From: Myxococcus stipitatus
GTDB taxonomy: Bacteria; Myxococcota; Myxococcia; Myxococcales; Myxococcaceae
Length of the DNA: 64,000 nt
Assembly: GCF_021412625.1 (NCBI RefSeq)
Contig: NZ_JAKCFI010000010.1
Location: forward strand, 186,001 to 250,000
Direction: 5' to 3'
Shown: positions 1 to 8,472 of the stretch, one piece after another
Position numbering within the stretch: the stretch's first letter is position 1
Layout of the letters: each line of letters begins with the position of its first letter
Notes under the pieces: model-generated
Told to the model about the DNA's origin: nothing
What the model saw: only the letters and a program-made list of their open reading frames with translations
The model's database searches: none
Position numbers and translations under genes: made by a program

Positions 1-2847
1 ATCCGCATCACCGCGCTCACCAACGGCGGCGCCATCCCCGACACCTTCACCTTCAACGTGATGGCGGAGCCCGAGGGGAAGGTGGTGGGCACGCTGGACG
101 AGGACTTCGCGGTGGAGTCCTCGCCCGGGGACGTCTTCCTGCTGGGCAGCACCGCGTGGCGCATCCAGCGGGTGATGGGCAGCACGGTGATGGTGGAGGA
201 CGCGCGCGGCGCGGCGCCCAACGTGCCCTTCTGGCGCGGCGAGGCCCCGGGCCGCACCGACGAGCTGTCCGCCCAGGTGAGCCGCTTGCGCGAGGAGCTG
301 CTCGCGCGGGACGACGCGGCGGACTTCCTGGAGAAGCAGCTGCGCATGTCGCCGCCCGCGGTGGACGCGCTGCTGGGCTATCTGCGGCTGGGCCGGAAGA
401 TGCTGGACGCGGTGCCCAGCCAGACGGTGGTCGTGGCCGAGCGCTTCTTCGACGAGTCCGGCGGCATGCAGCTCATCATCCACGCGCCCTTCGGTAGCCG
501 CATCAACCGGGCGTGGGGCATGGCGCTGCGCAAGCGCTTCTGCCGCTCGTTCGACTTCGAGCTCCAGGCGGCCGCCACGGAGGACGGCATCCTCCTGTCG
601 CTGGGCGAGCAGCACTCCTTCCCGCTGGCGGACATCTTCGACTTCCTGCACTCCGAGCACGTGGAGGAGGTGCTGGTGCAGGCGGTGCTCCAGTCCCCGC
701 TGTTCGGCACGCGGTTCCGGTGGGTGGCCACGCGGTCGCTGGCGCTCAACCGGATGATGGGGGGCAAGCGCGTGGCGCCCAACCTCCAGCGCGCGCGCAG
801 CGAGGACCTGCTGGCCGCCGTCTTCCCCGCGCAGGTGGGCTGCCAGGACAACCACGGGGGCGGGGACATCGAGCTGCCGGACCATCCGCTGGTGAAGCAG
901 ACGATGGACGACTGTCTGCACGAGGCGATGGACATCGAGGGGCTGCGCGAGGTGCTGCGCCGCATGCGCGACGGGCGCATCCGCCTGGAGGCCCGCGACG
1001 TGCCGGAGCCCAGCGTCTTCGCGCACGCGATGATCCACAGCCAGCCCTACACCTTCCTCGACGACGCGCCGGCCGAGGAGCGTCGCGTGCGCAACGTGGC
1101 CCTGCGCCGGGCCATGCCGGCCGAGGACGTGGCGGCCTTCGGCGCGCTGGATGCCTCCGCCATCGCGACGGTGGTGGAGGACGCCGCGCCCCCCATGCGC
1201 GACGAGGACGAGCTGCACGACCTGCTGTTGCAGTGGGTGCTCGTGCGCGACTCGGAGTTCCCCCGGGGCATGGAGACGCCGCTGTTCGCGCAGGGGCGGG
1301 TGGCGTGGCTGACGCTGCCCACGGGCCGCTTCCTCGTGGCGGCGGAGCGGGGCAGCGCGCTGCGCGTGTTGTTCCCCGGCGTGGAGACGCAGCCGCCGCT
1401 GCCGGTGCTGGCGCATGACCGGCCGGTGGAGCGCGAGGCGGCGGTGCTCCAGGTGGTGCGCGGGCGGATGGAGATGCTGGGCCCCACGACTATCGCGGAG
1501 CTGGCCCGCCTGACGGTGCTGCCCGAGGACGAGATCGACGCGGCGATGCATCAGCTCGAGCTGCAGGGCTCGGTGCTGCGGGGCCAGTTCCGGCCGCTGG
1601 AGGCGCCGCTGGCGGAGGGACAGAAGCCGCCCCTGGAGTGGTGCGACCGGCGCCTGCTCCAGCGCATCCACCGCATGACGGTGGGGCGGCTGCGGCGCGA
1701 AATCGAGCCGCTGAGCGCGCAGGACTTCATGCGCTTCCTCTTCCGGTGGCACCACATGGAGGACGTGGACGCGCTGCGTGGCTCCACGGGGCTGGTGAAG
1801 GCGGTGCGGCTGCTGCAGGGCTACGAGGCGCCCGCCTCCGCGTGGGAGCGCTTCCTGCTTCCGGCGCGCATGCGCGGGTACACGCCGGACATGCTGGAGC
1901 GGGCCTGCTACGCGGGCGAGGTGGCCTGGGGCCGGTTGACGATGAAGGACGCGAAGCCCGCGCCGGGACCGCGCCGTGGCGCGCCCGTGACTCCGCCGGA
2001 GCCGCAGCCCGCGCCCACTCGTTCGCGCTCGTCGCCCACGCGCAACGCGCCGTTGACCTTCGCGCTGCGAGAGGACCTGGAGTGGATGCTCGCGGCGGCG
2101 CGGCCCCACGCGGTGCTCGCGGACGGCGACGTGTGGACGCCCGCGGACCTGAGCACGCCCGCCAGGGACGTGGTCGCCGTGCTGGAGCGGCGCGGCGCGT
2201 GCTTCTTCCAGGACCTGGTGTCGCGCGCGCGCAGGCTCCCGGCCGAAATCGAGGACGCGCTGTGGGAGCTGGTCGCGCGCGGGCTCGTCACCGCGGACGC
2301 GGTGCAGAACCTCCGCGTGCTCCAGAGCCCCGCGCACCGCAAGCGCCAGAAGCTGTTGCAGCGCGGCGGTCCCGGTCGCTGGAGCCTGCTGGCGCCGGCG
2401 GAGCCGAAGTCGCAGGACGAGGTGCTGGACTCGCTGGCGCGGTTGTTCCTCCAGCGCTACGGCATCGTCTGGAGGGACCTGGTGATGCGCGAGGCGCTGG
2501 CGCCCACGTGGCGGGAGCTGCTCTTCGTGTACCGGCGCATGGAGGCTCGCGGTGAGCTGCGTGGCGGGCGCTTCGTCGCGGGCTTCGTGGGCGAGCAGTT
2601 CGCGCTGCCGGAGGCGGTGGACATGGCGCGCGCGGTGCGGCGTCAGCCTCCCTCTGGCGTGAAGGTGCAGCTCTCCGGCGTGGATCCGCTCAACCTCACC
2701 GGCGTGGTGACCCCGGGCCCCCGCGTTCCCGCGCTGCCCGGCAATGTCGTCACCTACGTGGATGGCGTCCCGCGCGGCGTGGACGAGCTGGAGGACGAAG
2801 CCGAGGCGAGCGAGGACTCGGAGGTGGGCACGGCGCAAGCGAGCTGA
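1..2847 (+). CDS. lhr: Lhr-type ATP-dependent helicase, C-terminal part (5' end outside window)
   Basis: The frame is open from base 1, so the gene begins upstream; about 948 C-terminal residues are present. Near the left edge the translation reads GTLDEDFAVESSPGDVFLLG followed by STAWRIQRV, which matches the segment after the two RecA-like domains of large Lhr helicases. The helicase motifs themselves (Walker A, DExH) are not in the window. The rest fits the long Lhr extension with winged-helix and beta-barrel regions. A low-complexity Pro/Arg linker lies around bases 1960-2050, and the C-terminus is acidic. Lhr proteins are 3'-5' DNA/RNA-DNA helicases linked to DNA repair. The internal ATG at 61 is not the start because the homologous sequence continues in front of it. 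Family call is firm; the role in this organism is inferred. Confidence 0.85.
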   Translation: MRITALTNGGAIPDTFTFNVMAEPEGKVVGTLDEDFAVESSPGDVFLLGSTAWRIQRVMGSTVMVEDARGAAPNVPFWRGEAPGRTDELSAQVSRLREELLARDDAADFLEKQLRMSPPAVDALLGYLRLGRKMLDAVPSQTVVVAERFFDESGGMQLIIHAPFGSRINRAWGMALRKRFCRSFDFELQAAATEDGILLSLGEQHSFPLADIFDFLHSEHVEEVLVQAVLQSPLFGTRFRWVATRSLALNRMMGGKRVAPNLQRARSEDLLAAVFPAQVGCQDNHGGGDIELPDHPLVKQTMDDCLHEAMDIEGLREVLRRMRDGRIRLEARDVPEPSVFAHAMIHSQPYTFLDDAPAEERRVRNVALRRAMPAEDVAAFGALDASAIATVVEDAAPPMRDEDELHDLLLQWVLVRDSEFPRGMETPLFAQGRVAWLTLPTGRFLVAAERGSALRVLFPGVETQPPLPVLAHDRPVEREAAVLQVVRGRMEMLGPTTIAELARLTVLPEDEIDAAMHQLELQGSVLRGQFRPLEAPLAEGQKPPLEWCDRRLLQRIHRMTVGRLRREIEPLSAQDFMRFLFRWHHMEDVDALRGSTGLVKAVRLLQGYEAPASAWERFLLPARMRGYTPDMLERACYAGEVAWGRLTMKDAKPAPGPRRGAPVTPPEPQPAPTRSRSSPTRNAPLTFALREDLEWMLAAARPHAVLADGDVWTPADLSTPARDVVAVLERRGACFFQDLVSRARRLPAEIEDALWELVARGLVTADAVQNLRVLQSPAHRKRQKLLQRGGPGRWSLLAPAEPKSQDEVLDSLARLFLQRYGIVWRDLVMREALAPTWRELLFVYRRMEARGELRGGRFVAGFVGEQFALPEAVDMARAVRRQPPSGVKVQLSGVDPLNLTGVVTPGPRVPALPGNVVTYVDGVPRGVDELEDEAEASEDSEVGTAQAS

Positions 2848-2918
2848 GCGGCCGGGTGTGCGGCTCGCGCGCTTTTGCGGTTTCCTCCCCGCACGGACGG
2901 AGCCATGTTCGGCGCACC

Positions 2919-3515
2919 GTGTCCCTCCTGCTGCGCCTCAAGACGGAAACCCGCCCACACCACGAACGCACCGAGGCCGCCGTGCGCCTGCTGGAGCCGG
3001 GCCTCACCGTGGACGACTACCGGCGCCACCTCGAGTTGTTCCTCGGCTTCCATGCTCCGCTGGAGGGGCCACTGACGGCCCTGCTCGACCCGGCGCTGCC
3101 GGAGCTGTGCATGCGCGAGCGACACAAGCTCCCGCTCCTGGAGGAGGACCTGCGGGCGCTGGGGCACGACACGATGTCGCTGGCGCGCCTGCCTCGCTGC
3201 GCGCGGGTGCCCTCGTTGGGGGCGCTGCCAGAGGCGCTCGGTTGCGCCTATGTCCTGGAGGGCTCCACGCTGGGCGGACAGCTCATCCTGCGTCAGCTGC
3301 TCCGCCACTTCGCGGGGCGCGCGCCAGGCGGCTTCGCCTACTTCCGGGCCTATGGCGACGCGGTCGGCTCCAGGTGGCGGGCCTTCGGAGAGGCCCTGCT
3401 CCGCGCCTCGGCGGACGCCGCGAGCCCGGACTTCGATGCCCGCGTCGTGGAGGCCGCGCGGGACACCTTCGACTGCTTCGGCGCCTGGCTTCGTGGCGAG
3501 CCCGGCCCGACGTGA
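2919..3515 (+). CDS. Heme oxygenase (biliverdin-forming), bacterial HmuO/BphO type
   Basis: The 198-residue protein has the heme-oxygenase layout. A His-rich N-terminal helix (TRPHHERTE) holds the likely proximal heme ligand, and GCAYVLEGSTLGGQLILRQL matches the glycine-rich distal helix. The enzyme opens heme to biliverdin, CO and iron; in bacteria it supplies phytochrome chromophore or iron. The frame is open from 2856, but homology begins near the GTG at 2919, about 16 bases after a weak GGAG, so the start is uncertain. It follows the Lhr gene closely and converges on the DUF420 gene with only about 30 bases between stops. No phytochrome gene is visible nearby, so a chromophore role cannot be argued from context. 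Confidence 0.8.
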   Translation: MSLLLRLKTETRPHHERTEAAVRLLEPGLTVDDYRRHLELFLGFHAPLEGPLTALLDPALPELCMRERHKLPLLEEDLRALGHDTMSLARLPRCARVPSLGALPEALGCAYVLEGSTLGGQLILRQLLRHFAGRAPGGFAYFRAYGDAVGSRWRAFGEALLRASADAASPDFDARVVEAARDTFDCFGAWLRGEPGPT

Positions 3516-3546
3516 GCGCGTTGCCGCCGCGCGCCAATGTCCCGCG

Positions 3547-4110
3547 TCAGGGCACCGCCGGCATGCTGCCGCGCAGCATGAAGAACACCACCACGCCCGT
3601 CACCGACACGTAGACCCAGATCGGCGCCAGCCACCGCGTCACCTTGCGGTGCCGGTCGAACTGCTTGCGCCACGTGAAGTAGAAGGCCACCAGTGCCAGC
3701 GGCACCACCAGCATGGACAGCAGCACGTGGCTGGCGAGGATGCTCAGGTACAGCCCGCGCCAGTCGCCCGCGTACTTCGTGTCGCCGTGCACGAAGTGGT
3801 AGGCGAGATAGCTGACGAGGAACAGCCCGGACACCGCGAACGCCGACACCATCAGGTACTGGTGCACGCGCCGCGCGCCCTTCTTGATGGCCACCCAGCC
3901 CGCGACGAGCAGCACCGCCGCCGTCGCGTTGAGGCTCGCGTTGACCGCCGGCAGGAAGCGCAGGTCCACCCCCTCCGCCGCGCCGCCCCGCCTCACCATC
4001 AATATCCAGCCGATGACCGCCAGCGCGACGACGGACACGACGCCGGTGAAGACATAGAAGGCCCGGTCGCTCACCCGGGACTGCATCGGAGCGGAGGTGG
4101 CGTTCGACAT
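3547..4110 (-). CDS. DUF420 family integral membrane protein
   Basis: A 187-residue protein with about five hydrophobic helices. Conserved DUF420 features are a short basic N-terminus, a first helix ending in WILMVRRG, a central HQYLMVSAFAVSGLFLVSYL helix, then YHFVHGDTKY and a loop with HVLLS. DUF420/YozB proteins sit in the inner membrane and often lie near cytochrome c oxidase assembly genes (some relatives, CtaM, are needed for oxidase maturation). No oxidase genes are in this window, so that link is from the family only. It is transcribed away from the exported-protein operon starting at 4282, with about 170 bases between, which should contain promoters for both. Confidence 0.8.
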   Translation of the reverse strand: MSNATSAPMQSRVSDRAFYVFTGVVSVVALAVIGWILMVRRGGAAEGVDLRFLPAVNASLNATAAVLLVAGWVAIKKGARRVHQYLMVSAFAVSGLFLVSYLAYHFVHGDTKYAGDWRGLYLSILASHVLLSMLVVPLALVAFYFTWRKQFDRHRKVTRWLAPIWVYVSVTGVVVFFMLRGSMPAVP

Positions 4111-4281
4111 GGCCCCTATCTCCCCCGGCGTGTCACCGGTTGCAACCCGTGACCCGATGGAATCACTGCCTCTCCGACATGTCGGATGAAGGAACTGTGA
4201 AGGTGGACTGGATTCTCACCCTGTAATTCTTGCATACTCCGTTCCGGTCGCCCCCGATCCGCCCCCTCCCGGAGGTCCCTC

Positions 4282-6378
4282 GTGCTCCGCGTGCGTTGCC
4301 TCGCCAACCTGGCTGGCGCCGCTTTGTTATTGGCCCAACCAGCCTTCGCCCAGGAGGCCGCGCCTGTTTGCGCGCCCATCGCGAAGGTCCGACCCGAAAG
4401 ACATCTTCGGCAGCTCTCCCTCGACCTGCTCGGTCGCCCGCCCACCTACGAGGAGTACCAGGCCGTCCAGAAGAAGGGCTCGGTCACCGAGGAGGACGTG
4501 CGGGCGCTGATGGAACAGGAAGGGTTCTACGCCCGCATCCGGAACTTCCACCGCGCGCTCTTGCGCAGCAACATCAGCGCGAGTGTCAACAACAACACGA
4601 ACTCGCGGCTGAGCGGCAACGGCTCCGGCACCGCCTTCGGCTTCGCGAACAACGCCTCCACGGCGCTTCGTGGCGTCAACGGACAGAGCTGCAACACGGA
4701 CGTGGAGCAGGACGCCTGCCTCACGAACCTCCAGGACGGACACGTCACCTCGCTGAGCGCGAAGACCACCCCGCGTACCTGCCGGGACGACAAGGGGGTG
4801 CCCCTGCCCGTCAGCTACGACTACGACACCAACTTCTTCACGTGCACGGACCTGGCCACGAAGACCGGGGACGCCGCGCTGACGACGTGTGAGCAGCTGG
4901 CGGCGGCCCCCGCGACCAACAAGTGGGCCAAGCTCCGCAACTTCTGTGACGTCCGTGGCTCCGGCGACGCCAAGAAGTCGTTCCTGTGCGTCCCCACCTG
5001 GACGAAGTTCGGGGAGGCGGCCCTGCCCAACCCCCTGCCCGCGGGCACCGAGCCGTATGAGCTCCGGGACGGGTACTACAACCTCGTGACGGTGGCGGGC
5101 CGGGAGTACGTCGAGTCCTTCAACCTGCCCAAGAGCAGCACCGGCGTCACCTCGTTGAGCCGCTGCCTGTTGGACATGGGGACGTCCGGCGGCGTCAAGG
5201 GGACGTACACGGTGCCGCGTGGCTGCATCCTGCGCGAGGGCTATGTGAACAAGCCCGCGCCGTACTGGGCTCCTCCGGGGTCGCCCGCAACGGTGAAGGT
5301 GTGCGCCATCGAGGCGCAGGAGCGCGACGAGAACCCGTGGACCCGGGCGACCTGCGAGGCCGGCCGCTTCGCGAGTGATCGCACCTGCGGCTGTGGCGTC
5401 GGCATGCGGCGCTGCGAGGTGCCGAGCATCGGGCAGACCACGGACCCGCTCTACGTGCGCAGCGTGCACGACTTGCGCGTCCAGGCCTTCAACGAGGAGC
5501 CGCTGCGCATCATCGAGTCCGTCGTCCGCCGCGACGAGCCCTACTACAACATCCTCACCACGCGCCGCTCGTTCGTGAACGGCACCCTGTCGCAGTACTA
5601 CAAGCAGAACCAGGGCGTGGGCGTGTTCAGCACCACCGCGCCGGCGCCGGTGGATTCGATTCCCGCCGTGCCCTACGTGGAGGCGGAGACCTGGACGGAG
5701 TTCACGCGCGACGCGTCCCACTCCGGCGTGCTCACCACGCCGGGCTTCCTCTACCGCTTCCCCACCCAGCGCGCCCGCGTCTCCGAATTCTACGAGGCGT
5801 TCCTCTGCAAGACGTTCGCGCCCTCCTCGGATGGCTCGCTGCCTCCCCCCGAGGACGCCTGCAACCGCGAGAACAACCTGGCCAAGCGCTGCGGCTGCAA
5901 CTACTGCCACGCCACCATCGAGCCCACGGGCGCCCACTGGGGCCGCTACGCCGAGCGCTCCGCGCAGTTCCTGTCCCCCAACCAGTTCCCCCGCCTCGAC
6001 CCGAAGTGCCGTGACTGCGCCATCGCCGGCGACACCAACTGCGGCGGCGAGTGCTCGCAGTACGTCATGCAGGCCTACGACGGCGACGGCGCCAGCAGCC
6101 TGGGTCTGCTCAAGACGTACCTGTACCGCACGTCGGACGAGGAGCCGAACATCGAGGCGGGCCCGCGCCTGCTCGTCGAGCGCATGATGCAGACGGGTGA
6201 GCTGGAGCGCTGCACCGTGAGGCGCGTGTGGCAGGAGTTCCTCGGTCGGCCGATGACGTCGGAGGAGCAGCGCATGTACCTGACGCCGCTCGCCACGGAC
6301 TTCGCGAAGAATGGCCACCGCTTCAAGGCGCTCATCGAGCGCGTGGTGATGACCGACGCCTACCGGAGGATCGACTGA
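4282..6378 (+). CDS. Exported DUF1549/DUF1588-like protein with a CXXCH heme motif
   Basis: A 698-residue protein starting at GTG 4282, six bases after a GGAGG (4271-4275). Residues 1-24 form a signal peptide ending AFA. The segment RHLRQLSLDLLGRPPTYEEY is typical of DUF1549/DUF1800-like exported proteins. Around residue 537 lies CGCNYCHATIEPTG, containing a c-type heme motif (C539-N-Y-C542-H543) in a DUF1588-like setting. The last ~60 residues (VWQEFLGRPMTSEEQRMYL onward) resemble a second copy of the N-terminal fold. Many other cysteines suggest a disulfide-rich periplasmic or surface protein. Its stop overlaps the next gene's ATG (TGATG), so translation is probably coupled. Families of this kind pair with DUF1501 proteins, as here. 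The biochemical role is unknown. Confidence 0.7.
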   Translation: MLRVRCLANLAGAALLLAQPAFAQEAAPVCAPIAKVRPERHLRQLSLDLLGRPPTYEEYQAVQKKGSVTEEDVRALMEQEGFYARIRNFHRALLRSNISASVNNNTNSRLSGNGSGTAFGFANNASTALRGVNGQSCNTDVEQDACLTNLQDGHVTSLSAKTTPRTCRDDKGVPLPVSYDYDTNFFTCTDLATKTGDAALTTCEQLAAAPATNKWAKLRNFCDVRGSGDAKKSFLCVPTWTKFGEAALPNPLPAGTEPYELRDGYYNLVTVAGREYVESFNLPKSSTGVTSLSRCLLDMGTSGGVKGTYTVPRGCILREGYVNKPAPYWAPPGSPATVKVCAIEAQERDENPWTRATCEAGRFASDRTCGCGVGMRRCEVPSIGQTTDPLYVRSVHDLRVQAFNEEPLRIIESVVRRDEPYYNILTTRRSFVNGTLSQYYKQNQGVGVFSTTAPAPVDSIPAVPYVEAETWTEFTRDASHSGVLTTPGFLYRFPTQRARVSEFYEAFLCKTFAPSSDGSLPPPEDACNRENNLAKRCGCNYCHATIEPTGAHWGRYAERSAQFLSPNQFPRLDPKCRDCAIAGDTNCGGECSQYVMQAYDGDGASSLGLLKTYLYRTSDEEPNIEAGPRLLVERMMQTGELERCTVRRVWQEFLGRPMTSEEQRMYLTPLATDFAKNGHRFKALIERVVMTDAYRRID

Positions 6379-7052
6379 TGCGCCGCTGGCTCCTGACCGC
6401 CGCGCTGCTCGCGCTGAGCACCGGCTGCAACAAGTCCTCCGAAGAGAAGGTCGGTCCGACGCTGGATGGTCAGCTCGAACCCGTCGCCAATCCCCACCAG
6501 CCCGGTGACTTCGAGCAGCTGCCGGACCCGGAGGCCCAGAACGGCAGCGTGGGCCGCGCGGCCCGCCGGCTCACCGTGTCCCAGCTCGACGCGGCCATCC
6601 TCGAGGCCGTGGGCCGCCGCTGGACCGGCAACGACGGCATCGACGCGCGCGCCACGTCGCTGGGTCGCGCGGACTTCGCGCTCGTGGCCAGCGAGAACAC
6701 CGAACCCAACCTGGTGTTCGCCAAGTTCCTGGAGGACGGCGCGCGCGCCGTCTGCATCGCCCAGGCGGCGGACGAGCTGAAGCAGACGGACCCCACCAAG
6801 CGGACGTTGTCGCGCACGCTGCCCGCGACCTGGGGTGACCTGCGCACGCTGACGGATGCCCAGGTGAACGAGTTCCTCACCTACAACTCGCTGCGCTTCT
6901 GGGGCGACCCGTTGGAGGGCGACGAGCTGACGAAGTGGGGCACCTTCTTCAAGCAGGCCGCGGCCCGGGCGGAGACGGCCAAGCGGCGCGGGGACGTGCT
7001 GGCGGTCATCTGCATCGCCATGCTGACCGACCAGCGCTTCATCACCTACTGA
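6378..7052 (+). CDS. Small lipoprotein of the DUF1501 operon
   Basis: A 224-residue protein whose ATG overlaps the stop of the preceding gene. The N-terminus (MRRWLLTAALLALSTGC) is a lipoprotein signal peptide with the acylated cysteine at residue 17, followed by a Ser/Glu-rich linker. The mature part has no motif I can name, but RRLTVSQLDAAILEAVGRRW resembles the openings of DUF1587/DUF1592-type segments of multidomain cytochrome-like proteins. It may therefore be a split-off N-terminal module of that family. It ends 17 bases before the DUF1501 gene. Position and export signal argue that it acts with its neighbours in the cell envelope. No residue-level function can be claimed. Confidence 0.65.
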   Translation: MRRWLLTAALLALSTGCNKSSEEKVGPTLDGQLEPVANPHQPGDFEQLPDPEAQNGSVGRAARRLTVSQLDAAILEAVGRRWTGNDGIDARATSLGRADFALVASENTEPNLVFAKFLEDGARAVCIAQAADELKQTDPTKRTLSRTLPATWGDLRTLTDAQVNEFLTYNSLRFWGDPLEGDELTKWGTFFKQAAARAETAKRRGDVLAVICIAMLTDQRFITY

Positions 7053-7069
7053 AGCTCGGAGTGACTTCG

Positions 7070-8467
7070 ATGAAGAAGAACCGCACCGACGACAACCACC
7101 GTCCCGAGCGCCGGACCTTCCTCAAGGCCGCCGCCGGCTTCATGGGCGCCACGCTGTTCGGTGGCGTGCCCTTCCGCTCCTTCGCCCAGGCGGCCAACCT
7201 GGCCCCGGCCGACCGCTGCTTCGTCTTCGTGTATTTCAACGGCGGCTGGGACCAGCTCCTCGCCTTCGACCCGAGGGACCCGAACGAGTTCACCCCGGAC
7301 CGCGCGGCGGAGACGCGCATCCTCCCGGGCTACAACCTCATCACCTCCTCGGACTTCGAGAGCATCCCCCTCATTCCGGAGAAGGGGAGCCTGCGCTCGA
7401 ACATCGACTTCGGGCCCGCGGTGGGCAACCGGTTCGCCGAGCACTTCGACCTGATGACGGTGGTGCGCGGCATCAACATGAACACGCTGGGCCACGAGGT
7501 GGGCTACCGCTACTTCCTCACCGGGAAGATGCCCATCGGCAGCGCCGCCCGCGGCTCGTCCACGGCGACCGAAATCGTCGGGCAGATGAAGCCGCGCGTG
7601 CCCATCTCCAACATCGCGTTCAACGTCGAGTCGTACAACGACCGCTACCCGGGCTACGCGAACGCGCTGCGCGTCAGCCGCAAGGACGACCTGCTCTTGA
7701 CGCTCAAGCCCAGCAGCCAGACGCTGGACAGCGAAATCGAGAAGCAGTTGGTCGACTTCCGTGGGCAGCCCATCACCTGCGAGGAGGCCGCCTACGGCGC
7801 CCGGGGCGTGGGCACCACCTACCAGAACAGCCGGGGCCAGATGGAGCAGGTCATGGCCCAGAAGCTGGAGTCGTCGTTCCGCTTCGAGCAGGTCAACCCG
7901 GAGATGGACGCGCTGCGGGACCAGTACGGGTTGGACACGAGCGGCCGGTACGACACCGAGGCGGGGCGCGCGGCGATGGTGGCCACCGCCCTCAAGAAGG
8001 GCATCGCCCAGTGCGTGACCATCAACCTCACGGGCGGTCTGGACACGCACTTCGGGACCCAGACGACCCATGCCACCAACCAGCGCCGCGGCTTCGACGC
8101 GCTGGGCCGGTTGATCGAAGACCTGCGCAAGTCGGCCCACCCGGCGGGTGGCAACTTCATGGACCACACCACCATCATGGTGTTCTCCGAGTTCTCCCGC
8201 ACCCCGCTCATCAACAGCGCGGGTGGCCGGGACCACCACCTGAGCAACTCGTGCGCCATCATCGGCGCGGGCGTGAAGCACAACTTCGTGTTCGGCAAGA
8301 GCGGTGACATCGGCATGTCGCCGGGCACGTTCGACCTGCGCAACGGCACGCCCACGCCCACCGGCGAGAACATCTTCCCCGAGCACGTCATCGCCACGGT
8401 GCTGGCCTCGGCGGGCCTGGACTACAGCATCACCCGCGTGGAGCCCCTTCGTTCCATCCTCGCCTGA
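7070..8467 (+). CDS. DUF1501 family protein, Tat-exported
   Basis: A 465-residue protein with a twin-arginine signal (ERRTFLKAAAGFMGATLFGG), cleaved near SFAQA. The body has DUF1501 hallmarks: FVFVYFNGGWDQLLAFDPRD near the start, GGLDTHF in the middle, and MVFSEFSRTP followed by GGRDHHLSN, which resembles metal-binding and active-site segments of the alkaline phosphatase/sulfatase superfamily. DUF1501 proteins usually sit beside DUF1549 or DUF1800 proteins, matching this neighbourhood. Tat export implies folding, perhaps with metal, before crossing the membrane. Substrate unknown. The next gene begins five bases after the stop, so the two are in one transcript. Confidence 0.85.
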   Translation: MKKNRTDDNHRPERRTFLKAAAGFMGATLFGGVPFRSFAQAANLAPADRCFVFVYFNGGWDQLLAFDPRDPNEFTPDRAAETRILPGYNLITSSDFESIPLIPEKGSLRSNIDFGPAVGNRFAEHFDLMTVVRGINMNTLGHEVGYRYFLTGKMPIGSAARGSSTATEIVGQMKPRVPISNIAFNVESYNDRYPGYANALRVSRKDDLLLTLKPSSQTLDSEIEKQLVDFRGQPITCEEAAYGARGVGTTYQNSRGQMEQVMAQKLESSFRFEQVNPEMDALRDQYGLDTSGRYDTEAGRAAMVATALKKGIAQCVTINLTGGLDTHFGTQTTHATNQRRGFDALGRLIEDLRKSAHPAGGNFMDHTTIMVFSEFSRTPLINSAGGRDHHLSNSCAIIGAGVKHNFVFGKSGDIGMSPGTFDLRNGTPTPTGENIFPEHVIATVLASAGLDYSITRVEPLRSILA

Positions 8468-8472
8468 ACAGC

